Source of the DNA: Chitinophagaceae bacterium
Lineage (GTDB): Bacteria > Bacteroidota > Bacteroidia > Chitinophagales > Chitinophagaceae
Assembly (NCBI GenBank): GCA_027486835.1
Contig: JAIXOJ010000132.1
Location: 1 to 63,112 of the forward strand
DNA: 63,112 nt
Reading direction: 5' to 3'
In this document: in pieces, positions 1-7,956 of the stretch
Layout of the letters: every line of letters begins with the position of its first letter
Numbering within the stretch: position 1 is the stretch's first letter
Translations under genes and position numbers: made by a program
The notes under the pieces: model-generated
The model's input: the letters and a program-made list of their open reading frames with translations, nothing else
The model's database searches: none
What the model was told of the DNA's origin: nothing

Positions 1-190
1 TAAATGGACACTTTACACCCAATAAATGGACACTTTACACCCAATAAATGGACACTTTACACCCAATAAATGTACACTTTGCACCCAATAAATGGACATT
101 TTGCACCCAATGAATGTACATTTTGCACCCAATAAATGGACACTTTACACCCAATAAATGGACACTTTACACCCAATAAATGGACACACT
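1..190. repeat. 22-bp tandem array (about 8.5 copies), cut by window edge
   Basis: The unit TAAATGGACACTTTACACCC plus AA repeats every 22 bp from base 1, with a few substitutions (GG to GT, AC to GC) and no indels. The last copy decays after base 186. The array starts at the window edge, so its true length is unknown. Two helical turns per unit would place each copy on the same DNA face. No coding role is apparent. Confidence 0.9.
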
Positions 191-387
191 TGAAGAATGA
201 ATCCTCATTTGTATCTACATTGATTCGTTATCTAGGAGCAAAAAAGGCGTTCCAACAATAAAATAACACAGGGTGAAAATATCCTGGAATCCATTCCAGT
301 AAAGCATTCCCTCTCCCTTGGAGAGGGGTTGGGGTGAGGTTTAAATAATGTAAGCAAATTTTTTATCCCCCGGTATCCCGAAAGGGC
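191..387. other. Intergenic DNA with a dispersed GC-rich hairpin
   Basis: No gene is visible. Bases 310-342 hold a CTCTCC...GGAGAG hairpin followed by GGGGTTGGGGTGAGGTTT. The same text recurs near 48,099-48,131 and, diverged, at 48,760-48,795, so it is a dispersed repeat in this genome. Confidence 0.6.
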
Positions 388-413
388 ATAAAAAAACCGC
401 TGTTAAGCGGTTT
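388..413 (-). terminator. Rho-independent terminator of the gene at 437-934
   Basis: AAACCGCT and AGCGGTTT form an 8-bp stem with a 4-nt loop (394-413). An A-run on the plus strand (391-396) becomes the T-run of the minus-strand transcript. It sits 24 bp past the stop codon of the leftward gene. Confidence 0.8.
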
Positions 414-436
414 CCTTAAAAGGTTGGTGGAGTCAA

Positions 437-934
437 TTATTTTTCGTCGATTGGGGGGCGTCCTGCACCATTATTTTCAAAACGATATTTCAATTGGTCA
501 TATCTAGCCTGCGCACCTGGAACGCCAGCCGCAGCAAGCGTTTCGTAAATGCCATAGAACTTCAATGCAATGTTATACATTTCGTCGGCTATTACTTTTT
601 TGGTTTGTATAATTTTCAACAGCCTGCCCTCTAGCCATTTTTCTTCGATGTCCAATTGGTCAAAAAAAGTAACATCCTTCACCAGTTCAGGTGCAAATGC
701 TGCAATAGATGGCGGCATCATGGCTACCCCTTCTGCATCGTTCGCCTTAACGGTGTTTTGAGCAAATGCTAGGTTTTCCACTTTAACCCCTTTAAGGCCA
801 TCTTCTTGATCTTTAGTCAAGGTTACGCACTTGCTATCTATAACAGCAACGTAGTTGGCTTTAATGGTGTTAAGATTGGTTTGTTCAGTTGCAGTTAAAG
901 TGGTGCTCACTCTGTTTACTGTAATGTTACTCAT
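437..934 (-). CDS. Hypothetical protein of a Bacteroidota-type helical family (165 aa)
   Basis: Function unknown. The protein is predicted mostly helical, has no signal peptide, and ends with a segment around GVPGAQARYDQLKYRF. I recall this pattern (a conserved mid-protein PPS/APELVKD-like stretch followed by GVPGxxxxYDxLKxRF) from a family of 165-180-residue uncharacterised proteins in Bacteroidota. It is a single-gene unit closed by a good terminator, which supports real expression. Start ATG at 934 lies in an AT-rich leader, as is usual for the phylum. The family assignment is from memory, not from a search. Confidence 0.8.
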   Translation of the reverse strand: MSNITVNRVSTTLTATEQTNLNTIKANYVAVIDSKCVTLTKDQEDGLKGVKVENLAFAQNTVKANDAEGVAMMPPSIAAFAPELVKDVTFFDQLDIEEKWLEGRLLKIIQTKKVIADEMYNIALKFYGIYETLAAAGVPGAQARYDQLKYRFENNGAGRPPIDEK

Positions 935-1072
935 AAAGAAATCATTTTACAAAATATTGTTTATTAAAAATTTGTGAGGGCAAAACTAGTCACCATTTCT
1001 ATTCGCCAATATTAAGTTTATGTAAACTTTTTAATGCGGGATAAAATTAATATTTAGAGGGGTGGGTTAGGG

Positions 1073-1336
1073 TTAGAGGGTGATTTTTACGAAGCCAGGG
1101 AATTGTTTATAAATAGTTCTTGAAGTATCATTTTCCACTTTGTAAAAAGCCACTTTTCTTGTTTTGTATTTGATGGCACCAATTAGTTTTTCCTGACCTT
1201 TCTCCCGCTTAGTTCCTTGTCCGGTTTTCGTATGGTCTTTATATTGCCAATTGCCAGTGATGGCGTGAAAACCACTGCCTGCCCCAAGACTGATAAGCCC
1301 TCGCCTTATTGCGAATATTAAGCTCGTACCATTCAC
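1073..1336 (-). CDS. Small hypothetical ORF, doubtful
   Basis: An 87-codon frame rich in basic residues in its C-terminal half, with a Gly-rich N-terminal segment (SLGAGSGFHAI). No domain is recognised. It lies alone between the helical hypothetical gene and the AbiE-like locus, with no clear promoter or terminator. It may be a genuine small gene, a fragment of an older one, or a chance frame. Confidence 0.3.
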   Translation of the reverse strand: MNGTSLIFAIRRGLISLGAGSGFHAITGNWQYKDHTKTGQGTKREKGQEKLIGAIKYKTRKVAFYKVENDTSRTIYKQFPGFVKITL

Positions 1337-1431
1337 TCCACAAGCAAATCAATAAACTATATACTAATAAGCGAACTAGTAATGAGAGAATAAGGAATGT
1401 GCAATAAGGAGTGCAAATGTGTTTTGATACC

Positions 1432-1460
1432 TGTCACAAATGTTGTCGAAATTTGTGACA
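1432..1460. promoter_or_regulatory. Operator-like inverted repeat IR1 of the AbiE-type locus
   Basis: TGTCACAAAT, 9-nt spacer, ATTTGTGACA: perfect 10-bp arms. The identical arms and spacer length recur at 1511-1539, 79 bp downstream and immediately before the antitoxin gene. Characterised AbiEi antitoxins repress their own promoter by binding two inverted repeats, so these are the predicted autoregulation sites. Confidence 0.8.
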
Positions 1461-1510
1461 GAGTAGTGTTATGAATTTAGTAAAATAAGCTTTCAGTGAA
1501 TTGTATTCTT

Positions 1511-1539
1511 TGTCACAAATCTTTTCTAAATTTGTGACA
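1511..1539. promoter_or_regulatory. Operator-like inverted repeat IR2 of the AbiE-type locus
   Basis: Second copy of TGTCACAAAT-N9-ATTTGTGACA, ending 2 bp before the upstream candidate ATG (1542) and 20 bp before the internal ATG at 1560. Its position over the start region suggests direct occlusion of transcription or translation initiation. If 1560 is the true start, the repeat lies in the leader. Confidence 0.8.
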
Positions 1540-1541
1540 AA

Positions 1542-2168
1542 TTGAAATTAAAATTAAAAATGCTAAGCGTTGAAAAGAAAATAGAAAAGTCTATAAAAAG
1601 CAAACCGATGGGTTCGTTGGTGTTTCCAGATGATTATTTGTCTTATGGTTCGTCTGATGCCATACGTAAAGCTTTAGATCGTTTGCAAGATAAAAATGTG
1701 TTAGTGAGAGCGGCACAAGGCATTTATGTACGTCCCAAAATAAGTAAACTGATCGGACCATTGGTTCCGAGTGCCGAGGAAGTAGCAGAAGCTATAGCTA
1801 AAAGGGATAAGATAAGAACGATACCTACAGGCAGTTATGCCTTGAATGCTTTAGGTCTTAGTACCCAAGTACCCATGAATATTGTATTGCTTACAGATGG
1901 CTCTCCAAGAGAAATAAAAGTGGGAAAGCGGAATATTAAGTTTAAAAAAACCACGCCTAAAAACCTAATGGCAAAAGGTAAAATTAGCCGATTGGTTATT
2001 CAAGCTTTAAAAGAAATTGGAAATGGGAAAGTAAATGAAGATGATGAACATAAGATTTTAGACTTGCTAAAAAAGGAAGATGAAAAAGACCTAAAACACG
2101 ATATAGCTTTAGCACCTGTATGGATTCAAAAAATAATGAATAAAATATGGAGCGATGGCAGTAATTAG
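1542..2168 (+). CDS. AbiEi-like antitoxin/transcriptional regulator (DUF6088-type)
   Basis: A 208-aa protein with an N-terminal winged-helix-like region (about residues 10-65, including DAIRKALDRLQDKNVLVRAAQGIY) and a C-terminal AbiEi-type domain (ALNALGLSTQVP, LTDGSPREIKVG). Both are typical of antitoxins of type IV AbiE systems, which repress their own operon. The toxin-like reading frame follows with a 14-nt overlap (its ATG is at 2155), the usual arrangement. Start 1542 gives an extra MKLKLK; ATG 1560 (MLSVEKK) is equally possible. Two perfect inverted repeats upstream support autoregulation. Family recognition is strong; the pairing and function are inferred from synteny. Confidence 0.85.
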   Translation: MKLKLKMLSVEKKIEKSIKSKPMGSLVFPDDYLSYGSSDAIRKALDRLQDKNVLVRAAQGIYVRPKISKLIGPLVPSAEEVAEAIAKRDKIRTIPTGSYALNALGLSTQVPMNIVLLTDGSPREIKVGKRNIKFKKTTPKNLMAKGKISRLVIQALKEIGNGKVNEDDEHKILDLLKKEDEKDLKHDIALAPVWIQKIMNKIWSDGSN

Positions 2169-3191
2169 TTTTTATACAACAAGTAAGGATGAGAAAATAG
2201 CCATTTTCAATGCAATTGCAGCCGAAAATAGAATGACTCTCTTTGCTGTAGAAAAAGATTGGTGGGTAAGCCGAACGTTGGATATCATTTTTCAAATGCC
2301 AATTGCAAAAAATTTGGTTTTTAGGGGCGGAACATCACTAAGTAAAGCTTGGAAATTAATAAATCGCTTTTCTGAAGATATTGATTTAGCCATTGAAAAA
2401 GAATATTTTGGATTTAAAGGAGATCTAGGAAAGAACCAAAGGGATAAACTTAGAAAAGCCGCAGGAGCATACACTACGGGACTTTCTTTGAAGAATTGAA
2501 ACAAGCATTTGAATTTAAAGGATACAAGGAGTTGAAATTTGTTGTGCTTGATGCAAAAGAAAGCGATCAAGATCCTAGAGTATTGGAAATTTACTACCCA
2601 AATGTTGTGTCTCCACCTACAGAATATGTTTTACCGAGGGTACAAATTGAAATCAGTTGCAGGTCGTTAAGAGAGCCTTTTACTATCCAAACTTTTGGTT
2701 CATTAGTGGATGAATTTTATGCGGGTAAAGATTTTGTTGAACCACTATTTGCCGTACCTACTGTAAATCCAGAGCGCACTTTTTTAGAAAAGCTATTTTT
2801 ATTGCATGAAGAATTTCATCACCCGGCTGAAAAAATGAGAGTGGATAGATTAAGTAGGCACTTGTATGATATATACCATCTGACTAAAGCAGGTATTGCA
2901 AAGAATGCAATAAACGATAAGGAACTTTATGAAACCATAGTAGCACACCGTTACAGGTATTCCAGAATTGGAGATGTAGATTACAATCTCCATAATCCGC
3001 TGACGGTTAATCCTATTCCAACACAAAATAGAATGGCGGAGTGGGAAGCAGATTATGCCAAAATGAAAGAAGAGATGATTTATGAGGAAAACAAGCCAAG
3101 TTTTGGAGATCTGATATACAATTTGGATAGATTAAGAAGCCAACTTCAAGCGTTAGATTGGGAATTTGATTTAACCTACCCTTTGCTCTAG
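2155..3191 (+). pseudogene. AbiEii-like nucleotidyltransferase toxin, frameshifted
   Basis: AbiEii/DUF1814 proteins are nucleotidyltransferase-fold toxins. The first frame (2155-2499) carries the motif GGTSLSKAW...RFSEDIDLAIE (the GxS and DxD-type metal site). It stops at a TGA at 2497. The continuation, from about 2481 in the next frame to 3191, carries the conserved downstream motif RTFLEKLFLLHEEF and the family's C-terminal part. Joined near 2478-2484 the reading would be ...AYTTG-TFFEELKQAF..., consistent with loss of one base. The joined length, about 345 aa, suits the family. It is either a real inactivating mutation or a sequencing/assembly error. The second piece has no ATG at its start. 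Confidence 0.8.
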
Positions 3192-3356
3192 AGGACAATA
3201 AATTAAAAGGTCATGGCATCTCATAAGAAAGAAGAAATTCCGAATCGCAATAAAGGTTGGTAATATAGTTGTTCTGTACACTTCCTTAGCAAAAGGAAAA
3301 CACTTTTTCCAACCTGTATTTTGCATCAATATATAGGAAGTATTCCGAAACAGGCA

Positions 3357-3392
3357 TAAAAAAAGCGTTTAGAAATAAATCTAAACGCTTTT
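3357..3392 (-). terminator. Terminator of tRNA-Val
   Basis: A 13-bp perfect stem (AAAAGCGTTTAGA / TCTAAACGCTTTT) with a 6-nt loop. The A-run on the plus strand is the T-tail for leftward transcription, directly after the tRNA. Confidence 0.85.
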
Positions 3393-3393
3393 G

Positions 3394-3468
3394 TGGGAGT
3401 TGACGGGGTCGAACCGCCGACCCTCTGCTTGTAAGGCAGATGCTCTAAACCAACTGAGCTAAACTCCC
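3394..3468 (-). tRNA. tRNA-Val (anticodon TAC)
   Basis: On the minus strand a 75-nt cloverleaf is readable: acceptor GGGAGTT/AACTCCC, D-arm GCTC...GAGC, anticodon stem TCTGC/GCAGA with loop CTTACAA (anticodon TAC, valine), and a T-loop GTTCGAC. The 3' CCA is not encoded. It is a single tRNA followed by its own terminator. Confidence 0.95.
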
Positions 3469-3608
3469 TTTTTTGTACCCTTCTTCTTTGTTGGGAGTGC
3501 AAATATAGGGGCAGTTTTTGAATGGCAAAATGTTTTTTAAAAAAAGGCCAATTATTTTTTGAAGGATGCTGCTCATGAGTATTAGCAGGTTACCCCATCA
3601 GCATCCAT

Positions 3609-4511
3609 TTACACGATATGGGTAGAACCCTCAATTGCCAAGTGTGTATTCTGAAAAACCTCCTTAGTCTCCTGTAGAAAAGGCGATAAATCCTCGTATT
3701 TGCTACTGAAATGACCAATAATCAGTTTGTCCACTTTGGCTTCTTTGGCTATAAAGCCAGCTTGGTGGGTGGTAGAATGGAAGCGTTTGGTTGCATTTTC
3801 AGTCATATCCTTTAAATAAGTTGCTTCATGATACAGCAGATTAACATCCTTTACATGGTTGGCCACATTGTGGTCAAAAATGGTGTCGCTTGAGTAGGCA
3901 TAACTCCTAGCTGGCACATTAGGTATGGTAACCAATTCATTTTTAATGACTTGACCATCCTTAGTAGTATAGTCTTCCCCATCTTTTAATCGATCATAAA
4001 AAGCCGCTGGAATGGGGTATTGGTTGATTTTGTCCTTATTTATTTTACGAGGTTTTTTCTTTTCTCGCACAATAAATCCCCTGCACTCAACCCTGTGCTG
4101 TGTAGCGAAGCATTCAACAGAAAACTTGGGTTCATTTACAACCAAGCCGTTTTCATCAAGCGCATTGAATTCGATGGCAAAAGGCACCATCGTGTCGGCT
4201 GCACTTAGCTGGATGTCAATTATATCTTTTAGTTTTCTGGGGCCGTGGATAAACAGTTTTTCTTCCCTGCCAATCAAGCACATGCTAGAAATTAGCCCGA
4301 TGAGTCCGAAATAATGATCTCCATGCAAGTGTGAAATGAATATATGCTTGATTCGGCTGCGGCGAATTTTATAACGGGCAATCTGCATTTGGGTACCTTC
4401 TCCACAGTCAATCAATAATAATTGGTCGTGTATGGTTACAATTTGTGCTGTTGGATGTCTGCTAAAAGCAGGTACAGCAGAATTGTTACCTAAGATGGTT
4501 ACTCCAAACAT
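3609..4511 (-). CDS. rnz: Ribonuclease Z (tRNase Z)
   Basis: A metallo-beta-lactamase-fold endonuclease that removes the 3' trailer of tRNA precursors. At 300 aa it has normal length for the short-form enzyme. The zinc motif HLHGDH is at residues 61-66, preceded by the typical LLIDCGEGTQ. Later ligands appear in the YHEATY, HSTTHQAG and IGHFSSKY segments. tRNA-Val in this window lacks an encoded CCA, the kind of substrate this enzyme matures. It is followed at its 5' side by a STAS-domain gene on the same strand, 184 bp upstream. Confidence 0.95.
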   Translation of the reverse strand: MFGVTILGNNSAVPAFSRHPTAQIVTIHDQLLLIDCGEGTQMQIARYKIRRSRIKHIFISHLHGDHYFGLIGLISSMCLIGREEKLFIHGPRKLKDIIDIQLSAADTMVPFAIEFNALDENGLVVNEPKFSVECFATQHRVECRGFIVREKKKPRKINKDKINQYPIPAAFYDRLKDGEDYTTKDGQVIKNELVTIPNVPARSYAYSSDTIFDHNVANHVKDVNLLYHEATYLKDMTENATKRFHSTTHQAGFIAKEAKVDKLIIGHFSSKYEDLSPFLQETKEVFQNTHLAIEGSTHIV

Positions 4512-4695
4512 GTATAAGTTGGTTTAATTTTAAACAAGTATAGGTAATTGTAGCATTACTTGTATCATTATTACTACAAAAATGAAAAATAGGGATTACT
4601 TTTCTAAAAAAGTACCACACCGAAAAGTTGAATGTTCAACTCCATCATTAATATACGATACAAAATAGTATCTGCATAATCTGTATGTTTTCTTG

Positions 4696-5073
4696 TTATT
4701 CACCACCATCCAACAATTCTCTTTCAATTTCTTCCATCTGAACCATATCCCATGCCTCGCTTTCTGTAGGTGTTTGATTAATAAAATCGAAAAGGTCTTC
4801 CTGTTTAAAAACCTCGTTAATCCTTTCTCCCACACGGCAAAGAACAAAACTAGCCCCCAATTCGTAACTGTTTTGCTGGAGTTTGGCCAACAAAACCGCC
4901 GTGCTGCTGTCTATATTTTTCACCAATTCCATATTTAAGACAATGTTTTTGATTTTACTACCTAATATTGTTTCACAGTGATTGTGAAGGAATTCAGCCA
5001 TTATGTCATTAAAATGGAACATTTCAGGAGTAATTACTACAAATTTTTCCTTGGTATCAATTTTGAAATTCAT
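4696..5073 (-). CDS. STAS-domain protein (anti-sigma-factor-antagonist-like)
   Basis: A 125-aa cytosolic protein with the STAS fold pattern: an N-terminal strand pair (FVVITPEMFHFN), a helix, then KNIVLNMELVKNIDSSTAVLLAKL, in which the DSS region matches the phosphorylatable-serine loop of SpoIIAA-type antagonists, then a C-terminal helix. The acidic tail (EEIERELLDGGE) is extra. No partner kinase or anti-sigma gene lies next to it. It precedes rnz on the same strand and is divergent from clpC. The role in partner switching is inferred from the family. Confidence 0.8.
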   Translation of the reverse strand: MNFKIDTKEKFVVITPEMFHFNDIMAEFLHNHCETILGSKIKNIVLNMELVKNIDSSTAVLLAKLQQNSYELGASFVLCRVGERINEVFKQEDLFDFINQTPTESEAWDMVQMEEIERELLDGGE

Positions 5074-5139
5074 AAATCCGGTGTTTATTATTAATTATTT
5101 GGTTTACATTAAGTTTCCTCAAAAATAATTCTTTATAAT

Positions 5140-5154
5140 TGTACCCTCGGTACA
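5140..5154. promoter_or_regulatory. Inverted repeat in the clpC leader
   Basis: TGTACC-CTC-GGTACA, a perfect 6+3+6 inverted repeat, ends 12 bp before the clpC start codon. It lies in the 93-bp gap between the divergent STAS gene and clpC. It could be a repressor site or a small leader hairpin. A weak -7-like TATAATTG overlaps its left edge. Confidence 0.4.
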
Positions 5155-5166
5155 TAATTTAACGAT

Positions 5167-7731
5167 ATGGATAATAATTTTTCAGCACAGGTTAAGGAAA
5201 TCATTTCTTTCAGTAGAGAAGAGGCGCTCCGTTTGGGCAATGATTTCATTGGCACGGAGCATTTATTATTGGGTTTGATAAGAGATGGGGAGAACACTGC
5301 TATTAAGGTATTGCAGCATTTAAACGTGGATCTTTATGAGTTAAGAAAGGAAATTGAACTAGCCATAAAAGATAAAACGGGTAAAAATATTGCCAACATT
5401 AATAGCCTTCCTTTAACCAAACAAGCCGAGAAAGTGATTCGTGTAACGGTTTTGGAGGCAAAAGCTTTGAAAAGCCAATTAGTAGAAACAGAACATTTGT
5501 TGCTTAGTATTCTAAAGAACAAAGAAAATATAGCAACTCAAATATTAAATCAATTTGATGTGGACTACGATGTATTTAAAAACGAATTAGGCATGGTGGG
5601 CAGTACTGCTACGCCTAAGAATGAATTTCCTGATGAGCAGGAAGAAGAATTTGAAGATGACAAGAGGGGTAGTGGCTACCAGCAGCCCAAAGGATCTTCT
5701 ACAACTGGTAAACAGGGTGCTGCTGCCAAAAGCAAAACACCTGTATTGGATAATTTTGGTAGAGACATTACCAAAATGGCAGAATCTGGTTCTTTAGACC
5801 CAATTGTGGGAAGGGAAAATGAAATTGAGCGGGTTTCGCAAATTCTTTCTAGAAGAAAAAAGAATAACCCCATTTTAATTGGTGAACCAGGGGTGGGTAA
5901 AACTGCCATAGTAGAAGGTCTTGCACTAAGAATTGTTCAACGAAAAGTAAGTCGCGTATTGTTTGATAAGCGAGTGATTTCATTAGACCTTGCAGCATTA
6001 GTAGCTGGTACCAAATACCGAGGCCAATTTGAAGAAAGGATGAAAGCCATCATGAACGAATTGGAAAAAAATCGGGATGTAATACTCTTTATTGATGAAA
6101 TACATACGATAGTTGGTGCTGGTGGTGCAAGTGGTAGCTTGGATGCTAGTAATATCTTTAAACCAGCTTTAGCTAGGGGTGAATTACAATGTATAGGTGC
6201 TTCTACATTAGACGAATATCGTCAGTTCATTGAAAAAGATGGCGCATTAGACCGTCGTTTCCAAAAGGTATTGGTAGAACCACCAACCGTGGATGAAACT
6301 ATTTTGATTCTTAATAACATCAAGGGTAAGTACGAGGACTACCACAACGTTAATTATGACCAAGAGGCCATTGAAGCCTGTGTGAAATTGAGTGATCGCT
6401 ACATGACCGATAGGCTTTTGCCCGACAAAGCAATTGATGTGTTAGATGAAGTTGGTGCTCGGGTTCACTTAAAAAACATCAACGTTCCAGAAGAAATTGT
6501 TAACCTCGAAAAGCAAATAGAAGAGGTTAAGATAGAAAAGAACAAAGTGGTGAAAAGCCAACGTTTTGAGGAGGCTGCAAGTTTGCGTGATAAAGAAAAA
6601 CGCTTGGGTGAAGAGTTGGAATCGGCCAAAAGAAATTGGGAAGAAGATAGCAAACACAAACGCTATCCTATTACCGAAGACAATATAGCCGAGGTGATCA
6701 GCATGATGACCGGTATTCCTGTCAAGCGCATGGTACAGGCCGAAACAGAGAAGCTTCGTAGAATGAGCGAAGACATGCGGGGAATGGTTATTGGGCAAGA
6801 GGATGCAATAACTAAAGTAACCAAAGCAATCCAGCGAAATAGGGTTGGTCTTAAAGATCCCAAAAAACCGATTGGAAGCTTTATTTTCTTAGGGCCTACA
6901 GGTGTGGGTAAAACGGAATTGGCCAGAAGTTTAGCCAAATACATGTTTGACAGTGAAGATGCTCTAATCCGTATCGACATGAGTGAATACATGGAAAAAT
7001 TTACGGTGAGTAGGTTAATTGGTGCACCTCCTGGCTATGTGGGTTATGAAGAAGGTGGACAATTAACTGAAAAAGTACGCCGCAAACCTTATTCGGTAAT
7101 ATTACTAGATGAAATTGAAAAAGCGCATCCAGATATTTACAATATTCTGCTCCAAGTTTTGGATGACGGTATGCTTACGGATGGCCTAGGGAGGAAAATT
7201 GATTTCAAGAATAGCTTGATTATCATGACTTCTAATATTGGGGTGCGTCAATTAAAAGAATTTGGAGACGGGGTTGGTTTTGCTACAGCAGCCAGGATGC
7301 AAAACCAAGAAGAGAATAACAAAGCAGTTATTGAAAAATCGCTCAAAAAAACATTCTCTCCGGAGTTTTTGAATAGAATTGATGATGTGGTGATATTTAA
7401 CTCGCTCACCAAGGCGAATATTTTTGCTATTATTGATATTGTTATGAAAAGTGTGTACAAGCGCTTGAATAACATGGGCTTGAATTTAGAAATTACTGAG
7501 GAAGCCAAAGATTTTATTGCAGAGAAAGGGTACGATGCCAATTTTGGAGCCAGACCTCTGCACCGAGCTATCCAAAAACACCTTGAGGATCCTTTGGCGG
7601 AAGAAATTTTAAACTTAAGTATTAAAAATGGTGATGTGCTATTAGCTGTACTTGACAAAGAGACGAATACCATCAAGTTTCAAATTAAGCGGGAAGAAGC
7701 TGCGGCTGCTGAAGAAAGCGCAAGTGCTTAA
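5167..7731 (+). CDS. clpC: ATP-dependent Clp protease ATP-binding subunit ClpC
   Basis: A Hsp100 unfoldase that feeds substrates to ClpP, 854 aa. Two Clp-N repeats occupy about residues 1-145, followed by an acidic linker. The first AAA+ module has Walker A GEPGVGKT (239-246) and Walker B LFIDEIH. A UVR-type coiled segment (VVKSQRFEEAASLRDKEKRL, about 455-475) separates ClpC from ClpA. The second AAA+ module has GPTGVGKT (about 576-583). The ClpB-type long middle domain is absent. Monocistronic, closed by a terminator at 7786. No clpP is in the window. aat-clpS at 43 kb encode a likely adaptor partner. Confidence 0.95.
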   Translation: MDNNFSAQVKEIISFSREEALRLGNDFIGTEHLLLGLIRDGENTAIKVLQHLNVDLYELRKEIELAIKDKTGKNIANINSLPLTKQAEKVIRVTVLEAKALKSQLVETEHLLLSILKNKENIATQILNQFDVDYDVFKNELGMVGSTATPKNEFPDEQEEEFEDDKRGSGYQQPKGSSTTGKQGAAAKSKTPVLDNFGRDITKMAESGSLDPIVGRENEIERVSQILSRRKKNNPILIGEPGVGKTAIVEGLALRIVQRKVSRVLFDKRVISLDLAALVAGTKYRGQFEERMKAIMNELEKNRDVILFIDEIHTIVGAGGASGSLDASNIFKPALARGELQCIGASTLDEYRQFIEKDGALDRRFQKVLVEPPTVDETILILNNIKGKYEDYHNVNYDQEAIEACVKLSDRYMTDRLLPDKAIDVLDEVGARVHLKNINVPEEIVNLEKQIEEVKIEKNKVVKSQRFEEAASLRDKEKRLGEELESAKRNWEEDSKHKRYPITEDNIAEVISMMTGIPVKRMVQAETEKLRRMSEDMRGMVIGQEDAITKVTKAIQRNRVGLKDPKKPIGSFIFLGPTGVGKTELARSLAKYMFDSEDALIRIDMSEYMEKFTVSRLIGAPPGYVGYEEGGQLTEKVRRKPYSVILLDEIEKAHPDIYNILLQVLDDGMLTDGLGRKIDFKNSLIIMTSNIGVRQLKEFGDGVGFATAARMQNQEENNKAVIEKSLKKTFSPEFLNRIDDVVIFNSLTKANIFAIIDIVMKSVYKRLNNMGLNLEITEEAKDFIAEKGYDANFGARPLHRAIQKHLEDPLAEEILNLSIKNGDVLLAVLDKETNTIKFQIKREEAAAAEESASA

Positions 7732-7785
7732 TGGCTCTAGCATTTCCCAAGTAATTATTCTAAAACGAATCAATGATAAGTTTAC

Positions 7786-7821
7786 AAAATGGGGCGCAAA
7801 GCAATTTGCCCCCATTTTTTT
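7786..7821 (+). terminator. clpC terminator
   Basis: A hairpin pairs AAAATGGGG...GCAAA with TTTGC...CCCCATTTT, with a 4-nt loop and one asymmetry, followed by a run of T. It lies 55 bp after the clpC stop. Confidence 0.75.
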
Positions 7822-7956
7822 ATGTATGCATCTATTGTAACCTGAATTTTATCAATCAATTCAAAGCAGTATTTAAGGTATTTTGCTGGTTTTCTAAAGA
7901 TGCTTATCACGCTCCACTAATGCTAGGCTTTGTATTTCAACATTTTTTCTCCCTAA

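Noticed and set aside
2155-3191. Programmed frameshift in the AbiEii-like gene
   Set aside because: No slippery heptamer or stimulatory structure is obvious; loss of one base or a sequencing error is simpler.
4596-4938. Frames on both strands overlapping the STAS gene end
   Set aside because: Shadow frames; the STAS frame has clear domain structure.
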